Source of the DNA: Deltaproteobacteria bacterium
GTDB taxonomy: Bacteria > Myxococcota_A > Polyangia > Polyangiales > Polyangiaceae
Assembly (NCBI GenBank): GCA_016218915.1
Contig: JACRCQ010000022.1
Location: 305,481-369,480 of the forward strand
Direction: 5' to 3'
Length of the DNA: 64,000 nt
Both the position numbers and the translations under genes were made by a program. The notes beneath the pieces are model-generated. The model was not told the origin of the DNA and searched no databases. It was given only the letters and a program-made list of their open reading frames with translations. Shown one piece after another: positions 49,927-59,600 of the stretch; positions within the stretch are counted from its first letter, which is position 1; every line of letters starts with the position of its first letter.

Positions 49927-50217
49927 CTACGGCGGCGTGACCCCGTCCCCGATCACCACGGTCCATTCGCGGATTCGCCAGCTTTTGACGACGCCTTCTC
50001 GCACGTAGGGATCCGCCCGCACGAAATCCTCCACGACCTGGGCAGAATCCCCTTTGAACACGAGGATCGCGGCGTCGGGTGGATTGGCCAGGGCCCCGCC
50101 CATCACGAGCTCGCCCCGCTCCAATGCGCTGCGTGCGAGGCCGAGGTGCTCTGCGCGCAGCGGTACCCGGCGTGTCATGTAGTCGTCGACAACATCGTAG
50201 AACAACAGGTAGTACAT
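49927..50217 (-). CDS. YciI-like protein
   Basis: This 96-residue protein starts at the ATG giving MYYLLFYDVVDDYMTRR. The YCII fold is shown by LRAEHLGLARSALERGELVM, GGALANPPDAAILVF and VVEDFVRADPYVREGVV, ending with a W-x-V strand. The conserved Asp-His pair of the family (D near 10, H near 22) is present. Members are small ferredoxin-like dimers, some with dehydrochlorinase or muconolactone-isomerase-like activity; the reaction is unknown here. Confidence 0.9.
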   Translation of the reverse strand: MYYLLFYDVVDDYMTRRVPLRAEHLGLARSALERGELVMGGALANPPDAAILVFKGDSAQVVEDFVRADPYVREGVVKSWRIREWTVVIGDGVTPP

Positions 50218-50328
50218 CGCGTCGTCTCCGGACGCGCATTCAGACATCACCGACAGGGGTCGTCAAGCCTCGCAGCCCTCCGGCGTGCCATGGCGCTCAC
50301 CGCCGGGCCCATGGTAGGGTCCGCTCCC

Positions 50329-51015
50329 ATGCGCCACCCAATTCCCATTGCCTGCCTCGGTCTAGCCCTCGCCGCCTGCTCCCCCCCGTCGGCGCCGGTT
50401 GCGCCGGCTGCGCCTCCAGCACCTGACGCCGGAGGGGCGGTAGCTGAGCCTGTTGCGGGCCTGTGCACCGCGAGCCCCGCGCGCAAGGCTCCCATGCACT
50501 TCTGGAAGCAGGTCGGCTCGTTGGTCGTTGCTGTGCAGGGCCAGGAGCCGGTCTCGGTGGAAGTGCGCGACAGCAGCGGCCGGTCGCTCGAGACCGCGAA
50601 GGTGTCGAACAAGAAGGAGATGCGCTCGCTGGCGGCGAAGATGACCTGCCGCGTGGGCGGCGTGCTGTATCTCGCGCCCGCAGGGAAACCCGTGGACGGA
50701 ATGCTGGAGATGAAGGTCCTGGCCGCCGCGTCGCAGGACCCCACCAGGGATCTGCAGAACCTGTGCGGCGTGCCGGAGATGCCGCAGGGCTTCGACCCGA
50801 GCCAGCAGCGACGTGTTGCCGTCGAGATCTACGAGGAGAGCCTTGGCAGCACCCGGTGGCGGGAATGGCTCTTCACGCTCACCGGGAAGCTGCAGACCGC
50901 CACGGAGCAGGACGGGGCAACGCTTCGCAAGAAGGCTGGCGAAGAGCTGGCCGCAGCCGCCAAGCAAGCCGGAATCCAGGAGTGCTGGTTTGCCACGAGC
51001 CTCGTGAGCCCGTAG
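50329..51015 (+). CDS. lipoprotein, unknown function
   Basis: This 228-residue protein begins MRHPIPIACLGLALAACSPP, lipobox LAAC, followed by a Pro/Ala linker. The mature domain has Cys at LCTASPARK, MTCRVGG, NLCGVPEM and ECWF and a helical C-terminal half (REWLFTLTGKLQTATEQDGA). No family recognised. It is convergent with the aldehyde dehydrogenase gene. Confidence 0.75.
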   Translation: MRHPIPIACLGLALAACSPPSAPVAPAAPPAPDAGGAVAEPVAGLCTASPARKAPMHFWKQVGSLVVAVQGQEPVSVEVRDSSGRSLETAKVSNKKEMRSLAAKMTCRVGGVLYLAPAGKPVDGMLEMKVLAAASQDPTRDLQNLCGVPEMPQGFDPSQQRRVAVEIYEESLGSTRWREWLFTLTGKLQTATEQDGATLRKKAGEELAAAAKQAGIQECWFATSLVSP

Positions 51016-51026
51016 CCGGTCGCCTG

Positions 51027-52445
51027 TCAGAAGTTCCTGTTGAACTGCGCCTCAATCGCCTCGGCAGGCACGGACTCGTCGAGAAAACGCTCGTGGGGAA
51101 AGCTTGCCCATCGAGGATTCGGACGCTTGCGGGTGATGCGGTGGATGTTGAGCAGGTGGCGTGCGGTGACGTTGTCCGTGGTGATGTTGTTGCCACCCGA
51201 CCCGCAGCCGAGCGTGAACGAGGGGCTCAGCGTGTTGTAGATACCGCCGATGGCGCCTTGGGTCGACGGCATGTTCACCAGGATGCGAGCGGCATCGATC
51301 GCGTGCGCGAAGTACTCGATGCGCTCGGAGTTGTTCGAGTAGATCACGGCCGTGTGCCCGGAGCCGCCGTAGCGCGTGATCTCGGAGCAGCGCTTGATGC
51401 CGCGGTCAAAGTCCTCTTCGATGTAGAAGGCCAGGATCGGCGCGAGAATCTCTCCGGACAACGGGTGATTCTCGCCCACGCCCTGCAGCGTCGCGATCAG
51501 GATCGTCACGTTGTCGGGCACCTCGATCCCTGCCATCTGCGCGATGCGCTGGGCCGATTGCCCGACGACCATCGGGCTCATCGCAGCCCGGGATCGATCC
51601 CACGCGATCCTGGCCACCTTCTCGGCTTGATCCGGCGTCAGGAACCACGCGCCCTGCCGGCGGAACTCCATCATCACGCGCTCGCAGACCGCGCGCTTGA
51701 CCACAATCGCCTGCTCGCTGGCGCAGATCGTGCCATTGTCGAGGGTCTTGGATTCGATCACGCACCCGACCGCGTACTCCACGTCCGCCGTCGCCCCGAT
51801 GTAGACAGGCACGTTTCCCGGCCCCACGCCGAGCACCGGCGTGCCCGAAGTGCCTGCCTTGCGCACCAGGCTCCCTGTTCCGGTTGCCAGGATCAACGCG
51901 AGGCTCGGATGTGACATCAGATCGCTGATCGTCTGCGGCGAAGCGCGATCGACGCATTGCACGCAGTGGTCCGGAGCCCCTGCGCTCATGGCAGCTTCGA
52001 CGCACAAGCGGACCGTCTCCTGGACCACTCGCCGCGCTGCCTGCGGAGGACTCACGATCAGCGGATTGCGCGTCTTGAGCGCGATCAGAGTCTTGAAGAT
52101 CGTGGTCGAGGTCGGGTTGGTCACCGGAATGAAGCCGAGCACGGGCCCGACCGGCTGCGCTATCTCCACGATGCCGTTGAGTCGATCCTCGAAGATTACA
52201 CCGACCGTTCTCTGATCCTTGATGTCCTCATAGACCAGCTGCGTGGCAATCACGTTCTTCGTGACCTTGTGCTGCCATTGCCCGACACCCGTTTCTTCCT
52301 GCGCGAGACGAGCGAGTCGAACCCGGGCGCCGAGCGCCGCGAGGTACGCGGCCCTGACGATCGCATCGGTCTGCTTCTGATCCAGCGCGCGCAAGGAGGC
52401 AGCAGCCGCCAGGGCTCGAGTCATGATTTCCGTGGCGCGAGACAT
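51027..52445 (-). CDS. acylating-type aldehyde dehydrogenase
   Basis: This 472-residue protein matches the ALDH group of CoA-acylating acetaldehyde dehydrogenases (EutE, PduP, N-half of AdhE) in length and motifs: IAQPVGPVLGFIPVTNPTST, KTRNPLIVSPPQAA, LGVGPGNVPVYIGA and catalytic C241 in DNGTICASEQ. It would interconvert acetaldehyde and acetyl-CoA with NAD. No EutE/PduP encapsulation peptide extends the N-terminus, and no microcompartment shell genes are nearby. MtfA is encoded just upstream on the same strand (36 bp). Confidence 0.88.
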   Translation of the reverse strand: MSRATEIMTRALAAAASLRALDQKQTDAIVRAAYLAALGARVRLARLAQEETGVGQWQHKVTKNVIATQLVYEDIKDQRTVGVIFEDRLNGIVEIAQPVGPVLGFIPVTNPTSTTIFKTLIALKTRNPLIVSPPQAARRVVQETVRLCVEAAMSAGAPDHCVQCVDRASPQTISDLMSHPSLALILATGTGSLVRKAGTSGTPVLGVGPGNVPVYIGATADVEYAVGCVIESKTLDNGTICASEQAIVVKRAVCERVMMEFRRQGAWFLTPDQAEKVARIAWDRSRAAMSPMVVGQSAQRIAQMAGIEVPDNVTILIATLQGVGENHPLSGEILAPILAFYIEEDFDRGIKRCSEITRYGGSGHTAVIYSNNSERIEYFAHAIDAARILVNMPSTQGAIGGIYNTLSPSFTLGCGSGGNNITTDNVTARHLLNIHRITRKRPNPRWASFPHERFLDESVPAEAIEAQFNRNF

Positions 52446-52481
52446 GATTCGTGATTGCTATAGCATCCGCGTCACGATTAG

Positions 52482-53273
52482 TCACGGCCCTTTTTTCTCC
52501 CTGATTCGTTGAAATCGCCTCGCAGGATCCTGGTGGTAGAAGCTCTGCATCACGTCGTACAGCCTCGGGTGCTCGGCCTGCATCCGGACCGGCTTCTCGA
52601 AGAAGCTCTCGGTCGCAGAGGCGAAGAACTCGCCGACGTCGGTTGCGCCGTAGGAGTCGATCACTGACTTCTTGCCTTTGCGAGACCTGGAAACCAGCTT
52701 GTCGTACTCGGCAGTCATCACCTCGACCCACGCATTGAATTCGTCCGCGTCCAGCTCCGGGGTCCCGTCGACCATCCCGTCGAGCATGTCGAGCTTGTGT
52801 GCGAACTCGTGGTACACGAGATTCCGGCCATCGTCCGCGTTCCTGCCCCCCTGCCTTGCTGCATCCCACGCAAGGATCACGGGCCCGCCGTGATGAGCCG
52901 ACCCGAGCACCGCGGTCTTGTCTTCGCTCACGGCGCCGCCGACCTGACGCGAGCGCGGGAGCTTGTACGTCGAGGGGTAGACCAGGATGCTGTCGACGTT
53001 CTGGTAGTAGTCATGCTCGATGCCGATCAGGAGCAGACCTGCCTGGGCGGCGATCGTGACCTGGACCTCTTCGGTGATGGCAAAGCCGTTGCATCCTTCC
53101 CAGTTCTTCTCGGCGATCAGCACCTGGATGATGTCCTCGAGCGCCTGCTTCTCCCCGCCGTCGAGCGCGTTCCAGTGCTGGAAGCTCTCCTCGAGGCAGG
53201 CTGCCCAGGAGGGAGGCAGAGGCGGAGCAGCGGTCTTCTTGCGACGTCGTTTCTTGAGCCAGGAGAACACCAT
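52482..53273 (-). CDS. mtfA: MtfA-family zinc peptidase
   Basis: This 263-residue protein starts at the ATG giving MVFSWLKKRRRKK. The Arg/Lys-rich start, WNALDGGEKQALEDI, the segment WEGCNGFAITEEVQVTIAAQ, and VLAWDA-like (VILAWDAARQG) all match MtfA. The metal site HEFAHKLDMLDG is a standard HExxH with Asp following, and a downstream Glu (FASATESFFE) fits the third ligand. In E. coli MtfA degrades or binds the Mlc repressor and acts on PTS regulation; its role elsewhere is open. Confidence 0.92.
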   Translation of the reverse strand: MVFSWLKKRRRKKTAAPPLPPSWAACLEESFQHWNALDGGEKQALEDIIQVLIAEKNWEGCNGFAITEEVQVTIAAQAGLLLIGIEHDYYQNVDSILVYPSTYKLPRSRQVGGAVSEDKTAVLGSAHHGGPVILAWDAARQGGRNADDGRNLVYHEFAHKLDMLDGMVDGTPELDADEFNAWVEVMTAEYDKLVSRSRKGKKSVIDSYGATDVGEFFASATESFFEKPVRMQAEHPRLYDVMQSFYHQDPARRFQRIREKKGP

Positions 53274-53399
53274 GTCCCATGATTGCGCGCGCGTGGAGGC
53301 ACGCGCAAGTCGCCCACGATCCCTTTGCGAATCCGGGGGACTGGCCCTAGAATCCCTCCGCGTCCGCGAAGCCACATCGTCGCAAGGAGCCTGGGTAAC

Positions 53400-53870
53400 A
53401 TGATCCAAATCAGCCTTGAAATCCCTGATCGGCCTGGTGAGCTGCTGCGTGCAGTGAGCCTGCTCGGAGCGAAGAAGGTCGACGTCAAGGCGCTCTTCGT
53501 GACCCGCAATGCCGGTGGCCCGACCACCGGGTTCGTGCGGATGATCGTGACGAATCCGGAAGCCGCGATCGCTGCGCTGCGGGAAGGCGGGCTGACGCCG
53601 ACCAAGGAGGAGGTGGTCGTGGCAGCGATCGAGGACCAGCCGGGCGGCCTCGCAACGGCGCTCGATGCCCTGGCCAACGTCGGCATCAACGTGACCTATG
53701 CGTACGGGTTCGTCTCGCGCGTAGAGGGAAGGGCTTTGGCGGTCTTGGGGGTCGAGGATCCGCCGCGTGCCAGCAAGCTGCTCAAGGAAGCCGGCATCAA
53801 GCTCGTCGATGCATCCGCGCAGGGGGATTCCGATCTCGCAGCTTTCGTGGGCGGCGTCTGGAACTGGTAG
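53400..53870 (+). CDS. tandem ACT-domain protein
   Basis: This 156-residue protein starts at the ATG after AAGGAGCC. Two ACT domains: MIQISLEIPDRPGELLRAVS at 1-~75 and VVVAAIEDQPGGLATALDAL from ~78, each with the beta-alpha-beta-beta-alpha-beta rhythm and the (D/E)xPG turn. ACT domains bind amino acids and regulate enzymes. A free double-ACT protein with no catalytic part may regulate a partner. No amino-acid biosynthesis gene adjoins. Confidence 0.9.
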   Translation: MIQISLEIPDRPGELLRAVSLLGAKKVDVKALFVTRNAGGPTTGFVRMIVTNPEAAIAALREGGLTPTKEEVVVAAIEDQPGGLATALDALANVGINVTYAYGFVSRVEGRALAVLGVEDPPRASKLLKEAGIKLVDASAQGDSDLAAFVGGVWNW

Positions 53871-53880
53871 AAGATTCCCC

Positions 53881-56619
53881 TCAGGCTCCCAGCTTCCACA
53901 GCGCCCAGCTCGCGAGGCGATTGGTCCAGGACGGATCCTCGCCGGTGCGAAGGAAGAACGTCCTGCGCAGCGGCACGGTCATGGTCCGGAGCCATCGAAT
54001 CAAGGGCGTCGCGTTCTTGTACTTGAAGTGCGTCTCATCCATCTGGGCGGCGGCTGCGTAAAGCAGGTTTCCCATGGTGTGGTCCGCATCCAGCCCCTTG
54101 TTGGTGAAGAGCGTGAGCGCCACCGGGACGTTCAGCCATGGACGATAGATGCTGCAATCGCCCTGGAAGTCGATGGCGGGCTTGCCGAAGCGCTCGACCG
54201 CCAGGCGCATGAACTCGCTGATACGAGGGTCGATCCCCATCTTGGAGGCACCGACCCAGTCCACGGCGACCAGGTCGTCGCCCCCGACGATCGTGTGCGT
54301 CGGATTGGGCACCGTGTCCGCAAACACGCCAAACGGTCCATCAGCGCTCAGGTACCCATCGATCAGCCCGAAGTCCACGGGGTAGGCTTGCAGGTACTCG
54401 ATCGTCGTGCCGTAGATGCCACGCTTGCAGTGGTATTCCTGGAACTTGTCGGCCAAGGCGAGAGCGCCGTAGATGTTCTTGAGCGTGAGCGTGTAGTACG
54501 CATAGGCGTGCGTCTTGTTCTTTGCGAACGAGATCCGCATGCCCGCATCGCGCCAGGTCCAGGGCACAGGGTGCCGCCCCAGCGGCCCTGCAAAGTCGAC
54601 CATGTCGTGGGAGTCTTCGGTCAGGTCCACCACGTCGTAGACCTTCCCAAGCTCGTCGTGCCCGCAGAATCCCAGGTAGTCGGCCATCTCGCGGACCGAC
54701 CGCTTGTCGAAGTACTGTCCATACGCGCTCTGCGCTTCGACCACGGAGATCCTGGAGAACCCCTTGTCCACGAGCCGACGCGCCAGGTGGGCGACCAGCT
54801 TCGGATCCGTATACGTCGATGGATCCCGCCGATCGTAGGCGAACATGAAGTTCGGCTTGATCACGATCGAGAACTGGTCGCGGGTGCATCCCGCCCCGCG
54901 CTCCGCGTAGCGCTGCTCCACCAGCGCGAAGAACCCGGTCGCCTCGAGCACACGATCCAGCGTCGCATGCTTGTCATCGCCCTGGAATGCCGCGACCTTC
55001 GCGGTCCGCGTGCTTCCCACGGGCTCGCAGCGCAGCCAACGCATGTCCTCTTCCAGCGCCCGCATCTTGTCGCCGAGGCTGTCGAGGACGTCGATGATCC
55101 TGCGCTGGAAGATGGCCGTCGGGAAGTGGTCGTTGCTCACCTCGAGCAAGGGGGGCCCAAGCTTGACGAAGCGCGGCGCCACGACCGAGGAAGTCGGCAC
55201 GCTCCCCATCAAGTGCCGGATCGTCTCCGTGCCGCCGCTCAGCAGGATCTCTGCGCTTGCCTCCCGCGAGACCACGGTTCCCACGATGGCGTCGAGCCGA
55301 TCCTTGCCGAAGTGCTCTCGCTCATCGCGAAGCGTGCGCGTGTCGATCTGCACGCGAGCCGTGTGCCCGTGCGCATCGACTGCGCACACGTAGTTGTAGA
55401 GCAGCGTGGGCTCCTTGATGTTGCGAAGGGTGGATCGCTCCGCCTCCCCAAAGGTCCGCACCGGATCGATGGCGCCCTGTTCCAGCGTACTGCCCCCGCT
55501 CTTGTCCTGGATGCCGAGGGTACCGGTCTTGACCGTGACGGTGTGAGGGGTGATGAAGACGCCGAGCGGGTGTTCGGCAGGAAGGAGCTGCTCCAGCTCG
55601 TGAGCCAGCTCCGAGGTCAGATGGCGAAGGTGCTTGTCCACCACCGGAAACGGAAACGGAGCCGTGTCATAGGCCTTGGCTTCGAAGTCGATTGAGAAGT
55701 CCGCATCGCACGCCACGAGGTTCGCAGAGCCCTTCTTCATCTCCGACATCGAGGTCGAATACCCTTCCTTGAGAAGGAACAAGGGCCCCTTGTATCGATA
55801 TCGTCCGTGGTCGACGTCGACCTCGAGGCCGGGCAGCACCCGGTCCGTGATGCAGTACCTGCGCCACCCCTCGTCGCTGCCGACGATCAGCAGCACATCC
55901 CAGAAGATCTCGCCATCGCCCCAGGGAAATCCCCGGTCGTGAACGCCTGACACGAGGAAGAATCGCTCCTTGGTGCCGCCGTGCTCGAGCCAGCCTGACA
56001 GCACGAGGTTCTCGTAGCGGGTGTCGTACAGCAGAGTCACCGACTTGAGGTACTCGTCGCGCAGCACGCCGTAGACGAAGTCGAGGAAGGCGACGCGCGC
56101 TGCGATCTGCTTCCAGGGAGAGGACGTGCCCGTGACCTTCATGGAGCGCACGAGGGAAGGCAGATCCAGGAGGCTGAACCGCATCTCGCCTTCGGCGACT
56201 ACAGGACCGGCAGCGTCCTCGCCAGCGTGCACCTTGACGCGCATGCGCGTCATGTCGTCGAGGACGTCCACCTTGCCCTTCTCATGATGCACGTCCTTCT
56301 CCCCGTGGAAGAAGTACGCGGTTGCATCGGGGGCTGTGAACCTGAACTCGTAGACGAGCTGATAGTGGCCGGTGTCCGCGCTCACGTCGAAGAGCCGGAA
56401 GACCGCTGATTCGATCGTGGATGGCGCGCCGAGATGATCCCAGGTGAAGGTCCCGCTCAGAAGAGCCTGGTGCCGCCCGGGCGCAAGAAACGTATCCAGG
56501 TCTTCGGCGCTCACCCGTACTTCGAGCTTCGCGTCCGATGCCTGGCCAGTCTCGCCGAGCGTGAGAACCCCGGACATCGATTCATCGAACTGCAACCCGA
56601 TACCGTCAAGTTGGCTCAT
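53881..56619 (-). CDS. 912-residue protein: lipocalin-like domains plus DUF362
   Basis: This protein is read from the ATG after AGAGGAGA, overlapping the kinase gene by 14 nt. Residues ~8-125 resemble the beta-barrel found fused to GMC/cholesterol-oxidase-type proteins (LQFDESMSGVLTLGE, DLDTFLAPGRHQALLSGTF). A second similar barrel may cover ~195-310. The middle is unassigned. Residues ~580-830 are a DUF362 domain: FSIVIKPNFMFAYDRRDP, ISVVEAQSAYGQYFDKRS, FAKNKTHAYAYYTLTLKNIY, then VGGDDLVAVDWVGASKMGID. DUF362 often accompanies iron-sulfur proteins, but no ferredoxin Cys motif is seen here. Probably controlled together with the kinase. Confidence 0.78.
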   Translation of the reverse strand: MSQLDGIGLQFDESMSGVLTLGETGQASDAKLEVRVSAEDLDTFLAPGRHQALLSGTFTWDHLGAPSTIESAVFRLFDVSADTGHYQLVYEFRFTAPDATAYFFHGEKDVHHEKGKVDVLDDMTRMRVKVHAGEDAAGPVVAEGEMRFSLLDLPSLVRSMKVTGTSSPWKQIAARVAFLDFVYGVLRDEYLKSVTLLYDTRYENLVLSGWLEHGGTKERFFLVSGVHDRGFPWGDGEIFWDVLLIVGSDEGWRRYCITDRVLPGLEVDVDHGRYRYKGPLFLLKEGYSTSMSEMKKGSANLVACDADFSIDFEAKAYDTAPFPFPVVDKHLRHLTSELAHELEQLLPAEHPLGVFITPHTVTVKTGTLGIQDKSGGSTLEQGAIDPVRTFGEAERSTLRNIKEPTLLYNYVCAVDAHGHTARVQIDTRTLRDEREHFGKDRLDAIVGTVVSREASAEILLSGGTETIRHLMGSVPTSSVVAPRFVKLGPPLLEVSNDHFPTAIFQRRIIDVLDSLGDKMRALEEDMRWLRCEPVGSTRTAKVAAFQGDDKHATLDRVLEATGFFALVEQRYAERGAGCTRDQFSIVIKPNFMFAYDRRDPSTYTDPKLVAHLARRLVDKGFSRISVVEAQSAYGQYFDKRSVREMADYLGFCGHDELGKVYDVVDLTEDSHDMVDFAGPLGRHPVPWTWRDAGMRISFAKNKTHAYAYYTLTLKNIYGALALADKFQEYHCKRGIYGTTIEYLQAYPVDFGLIDGYLSADGPFGVFADTVPNPTHTIVGGDDLVAVDWVGASKMGIDPRISEFMRLAVERFGKPAIDFQGDCSIYRPWLNVPVALTLFTNKGLDADHTMGNLLYAAAAQMDETHFKYKNATPLIRWLRTMTVPLRRTFFLRTGEDPSWTNRLASWALWKLGA

Positions 56620-59600
56620 TGTCTCCTCTGTCGCGTGAAGGGTTCCCCTCGGACAACAACGCCCTGGCCGTCGGAGCGTAGCCCGGCGCGAGCATCGCAA
56701 CCCATCGCTCCGGCCGACGGATGGTCTGGGCAGCCATGAAGTCCCGGGCATGCGCCTGCATGCGTGCGCGCTCATCGCCCTCGAGCATGGGGCAGAGGCA
56801 ACACCGTGCCGCGGCGGCGAACAGCTCCATGTCGGCCAGATCGAAGCCGTCGATGGCGGCACGCAGCTCGGAAGCGGCGCGTCCGCTGTCGCCTTGGAGA
56901 TGGTGGACCGCGCCCATCACGAGGCGGGCCGTCGGAGCACCCCACGGCCCCTGCTCTCTTGCCATCCGACGGGCAATGGCCCGCGACTGTGCGAGAAGCT
57001 CATGCCGGCGATCGGGCTGTTGCTCTGCGAGGGCGAGGCAGCAGCGGGCGCGCAGGTGCAGCGATTCGAGACGTACGGTCTGCACCTGCAACAGCATGGA
57101 CCGTCGCAGCGCCGGCCAGGTGGCAGTCACGCGGTCATACGCCGACGCGGCTCGTCCTTCGTAGAGGTCGAGCTGCCCATACGCGTACAGCTCGTAGTAG
57201 TGCTGAACGTGGAACCCGCTCTTGGACCAGGACCGCATGGCGTCTTCGATCGCCTGTCGTGCCCCCGGCACGTCGTCGTCCACGAGCCATGCCACATTCG
57301 ACATGAAGGTGCGCAGGTCCGTGGCCGAGTACAGGTCGCCGCGATCGATTGCCTCTTTGAGCAGCGCGCGGACCCGTCGGGCCATCTCCGCCACCTGGCC
57401 GAGATATCCGAGAGCCCAGACACCGTAGTGGCGCGCAGTGGTGCGTTCCCACGCTGCCCCGGCGCACGGGCCAAAGGCCGCGAGCGCTGCCTCGGTGTGT
57501 ACGAGGCAGTCCTTCCATCGTCCCTCGAAGTAGGCCACGCCGCTCGCCCCCACCAGGGCCCAGCCGAGGGAGTAGGGCTGGCCGATCTCGGTGGCGAGCG
57601 CGCTCGCGGCCGCCAGGAGCCGCGTGGACCGAGCGTGATTCTTCATGCCCGCAGTGGCAAGGAATGCGGCTTCGAAGGCGAGGCTGCGCGCGATGCGCAT
57701 GGGCTCGCCTGCCTTGAGCGCGAGCAGCAGCGTTCGCGTCTGCACCTCTGCGCCCCGGATTGCGTCGCTGTTCGACAGCCCCACGGCCAGGGCCCAGCCC
57801 ATGTCGATGCGCGCCAGCAGGGTCGGGTCGAACGTGTACTGCCCGCGGTAGCCCATGCCCCGCAGCCACAGCCAGACACGGCGCAGGAGCAGGGCCAGGA
57901 GCGCGCGGAAGGGCGTTGCGGCAAGACGCATCCCCGCTCGCGCAAGGCCTTCGTGCACGAGCGCCAGGCCTTCGTCGATCCTGCCGACTCGCAAGGAGCT
58001 CTCTGCGGCTTTTCTCCGCAGCTCCAGCCCTTCCCCCCCAGGGGCGATCGGGAGGGCAGACAGATAAGCCTCACTCGCCTCCCCTCCGCGGCCGGCGTTC
58101 GCCAGCGCGTCGGCCAGCTTCACACGCACCGCGAATTCCTCGTCGCGCGGACAGACCGACAGCGCATCGCGGTACAGGTCCGCGGCCCTGGAGAACGCCA
58201 GTGCGCTGGCAGCGCGATCCGCGGCTGCGACAGAGTAGGTCCAGGCCTTGTCCACTGCCCCTGCGCCCAGGTAGTGGAAGGCGAGTGTCTCCGGATCCTG
58301 GCGTCCGAAAACCTCCAGCGCCTGCCCCAGCGCCAGGTGGGTGTCGCGCGTCGCTCCGGCGTCGAGACTCGCCACTACCACCTGACGGATCCTGTCGTGA
58401 TACGGCTCGATCAGATCCGTCTCGCGCAGCCCCTGCGTGCGGACCAGGCGAGCCATGCGCAGGGCGTCGAGACACTCCCTGACATCGCTGCCAAGCACGG
58501 CAGCACGCCTCGCCACTCCGATCTCGATCGCCCTCGCCGCCAGCGAGACGGTCTGAAGCAGCCTGCGGGCTCCGGCGGGCAGACGGCCTACGTGATTGGC
58601 GAGCATGTCGTCGAGCCGCACCACCTGATCACTCGATGGACGCGTGGAGATACGACCGACGTCCTTGATGTGCGCGACCAGCTCCAGCAGGAACAGGGGA
58701 TTGCCTTTGGCTTCAGCGGCGATCGCGGATGGCGGCTGCGAGATCCGTACGCCCTGCTCGCCGAGCAGAAGAGAGGCAAGCTCCTCGGCTTCATCGTCCT
58801 GCAGCGGTCCTACCTCCATGTCGACGAAGCACGAAGGATCCAGCGGCTTGTGGGCGAGGAAGACATCCAGGAATCGGCTCTTCGCGACGTCTTCCTGCCG
58901 GAAGCTGGCAATCAGCAACATGCGAGGAGAGTCGTGGGGCTCGAACAGCTCGGCGAGGAATCCTGCGCTGTCGACGTCGCCCCATTGCAGATCATCGATC
59001 CACAGGACAAGGAGCGTACGGTCGCCCAGACGGCGAATCAGCTGCCGGAGCGCCGAGAATCCCCGGCTTCGCTGCTCGCGGGGGTCAGCGTCTCCGTCCT
59101 CGCGCCCCTGCTCGCTGAAAGCGCTGATACGCCGCAGCACGGGAAACAGGCGCACGAGAGGCGAGGCATCGGACGGAGCAATGGCGCTTAGCTCATCCGG
59201 CGGAAGAGTCACGAGGTAACGCGTGAGCGCATCGACCATGCTGTCGAGGGCCTTGTAGGGCACGGTCTCGCACTCGTAGCAGCGTCCTTGCAACACCACG
59301 GCCTGGCCGCTGTGGGAAAGGGAATCCACGAAGTGGCGCACCATGGCGCTCTTTCCCATGCCGGAGCGTCCGGTGATGCGCAGCATGGTGCCAGCGCCCT
59401 GGACCACTCGGGCGAACGCGGCGTGCATCTGCTCGAGCTGCTGTCCGCGGCCCACGAGGAACTCCATCGGCTGGCGAGGCACTACCAGAGAGATGCGTCC
59501 GATGGCCCTGGAGGAAGGGGCTGGCGCATCCAAGGAGCTCCACTCTGCCATCAAGCTCTGCAGCTCCGGGTGCTTGGGACGGGCGGCTGGATCGCGGTCC

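Noticed and set aside
53767..55695. 642-codon plus-strand frame opposite the DUF362 gene
   Set aside because: Antisense to a gene with clear domain motifs; composition is that of a shadow frame.
56750..59191. 813-codon plus-strand frame opposite the kinase gene
   Set aside because: Antisense to intact kinase/AAA/TPR motifs; Arg/Gln/His-rich with no recognisable domain.
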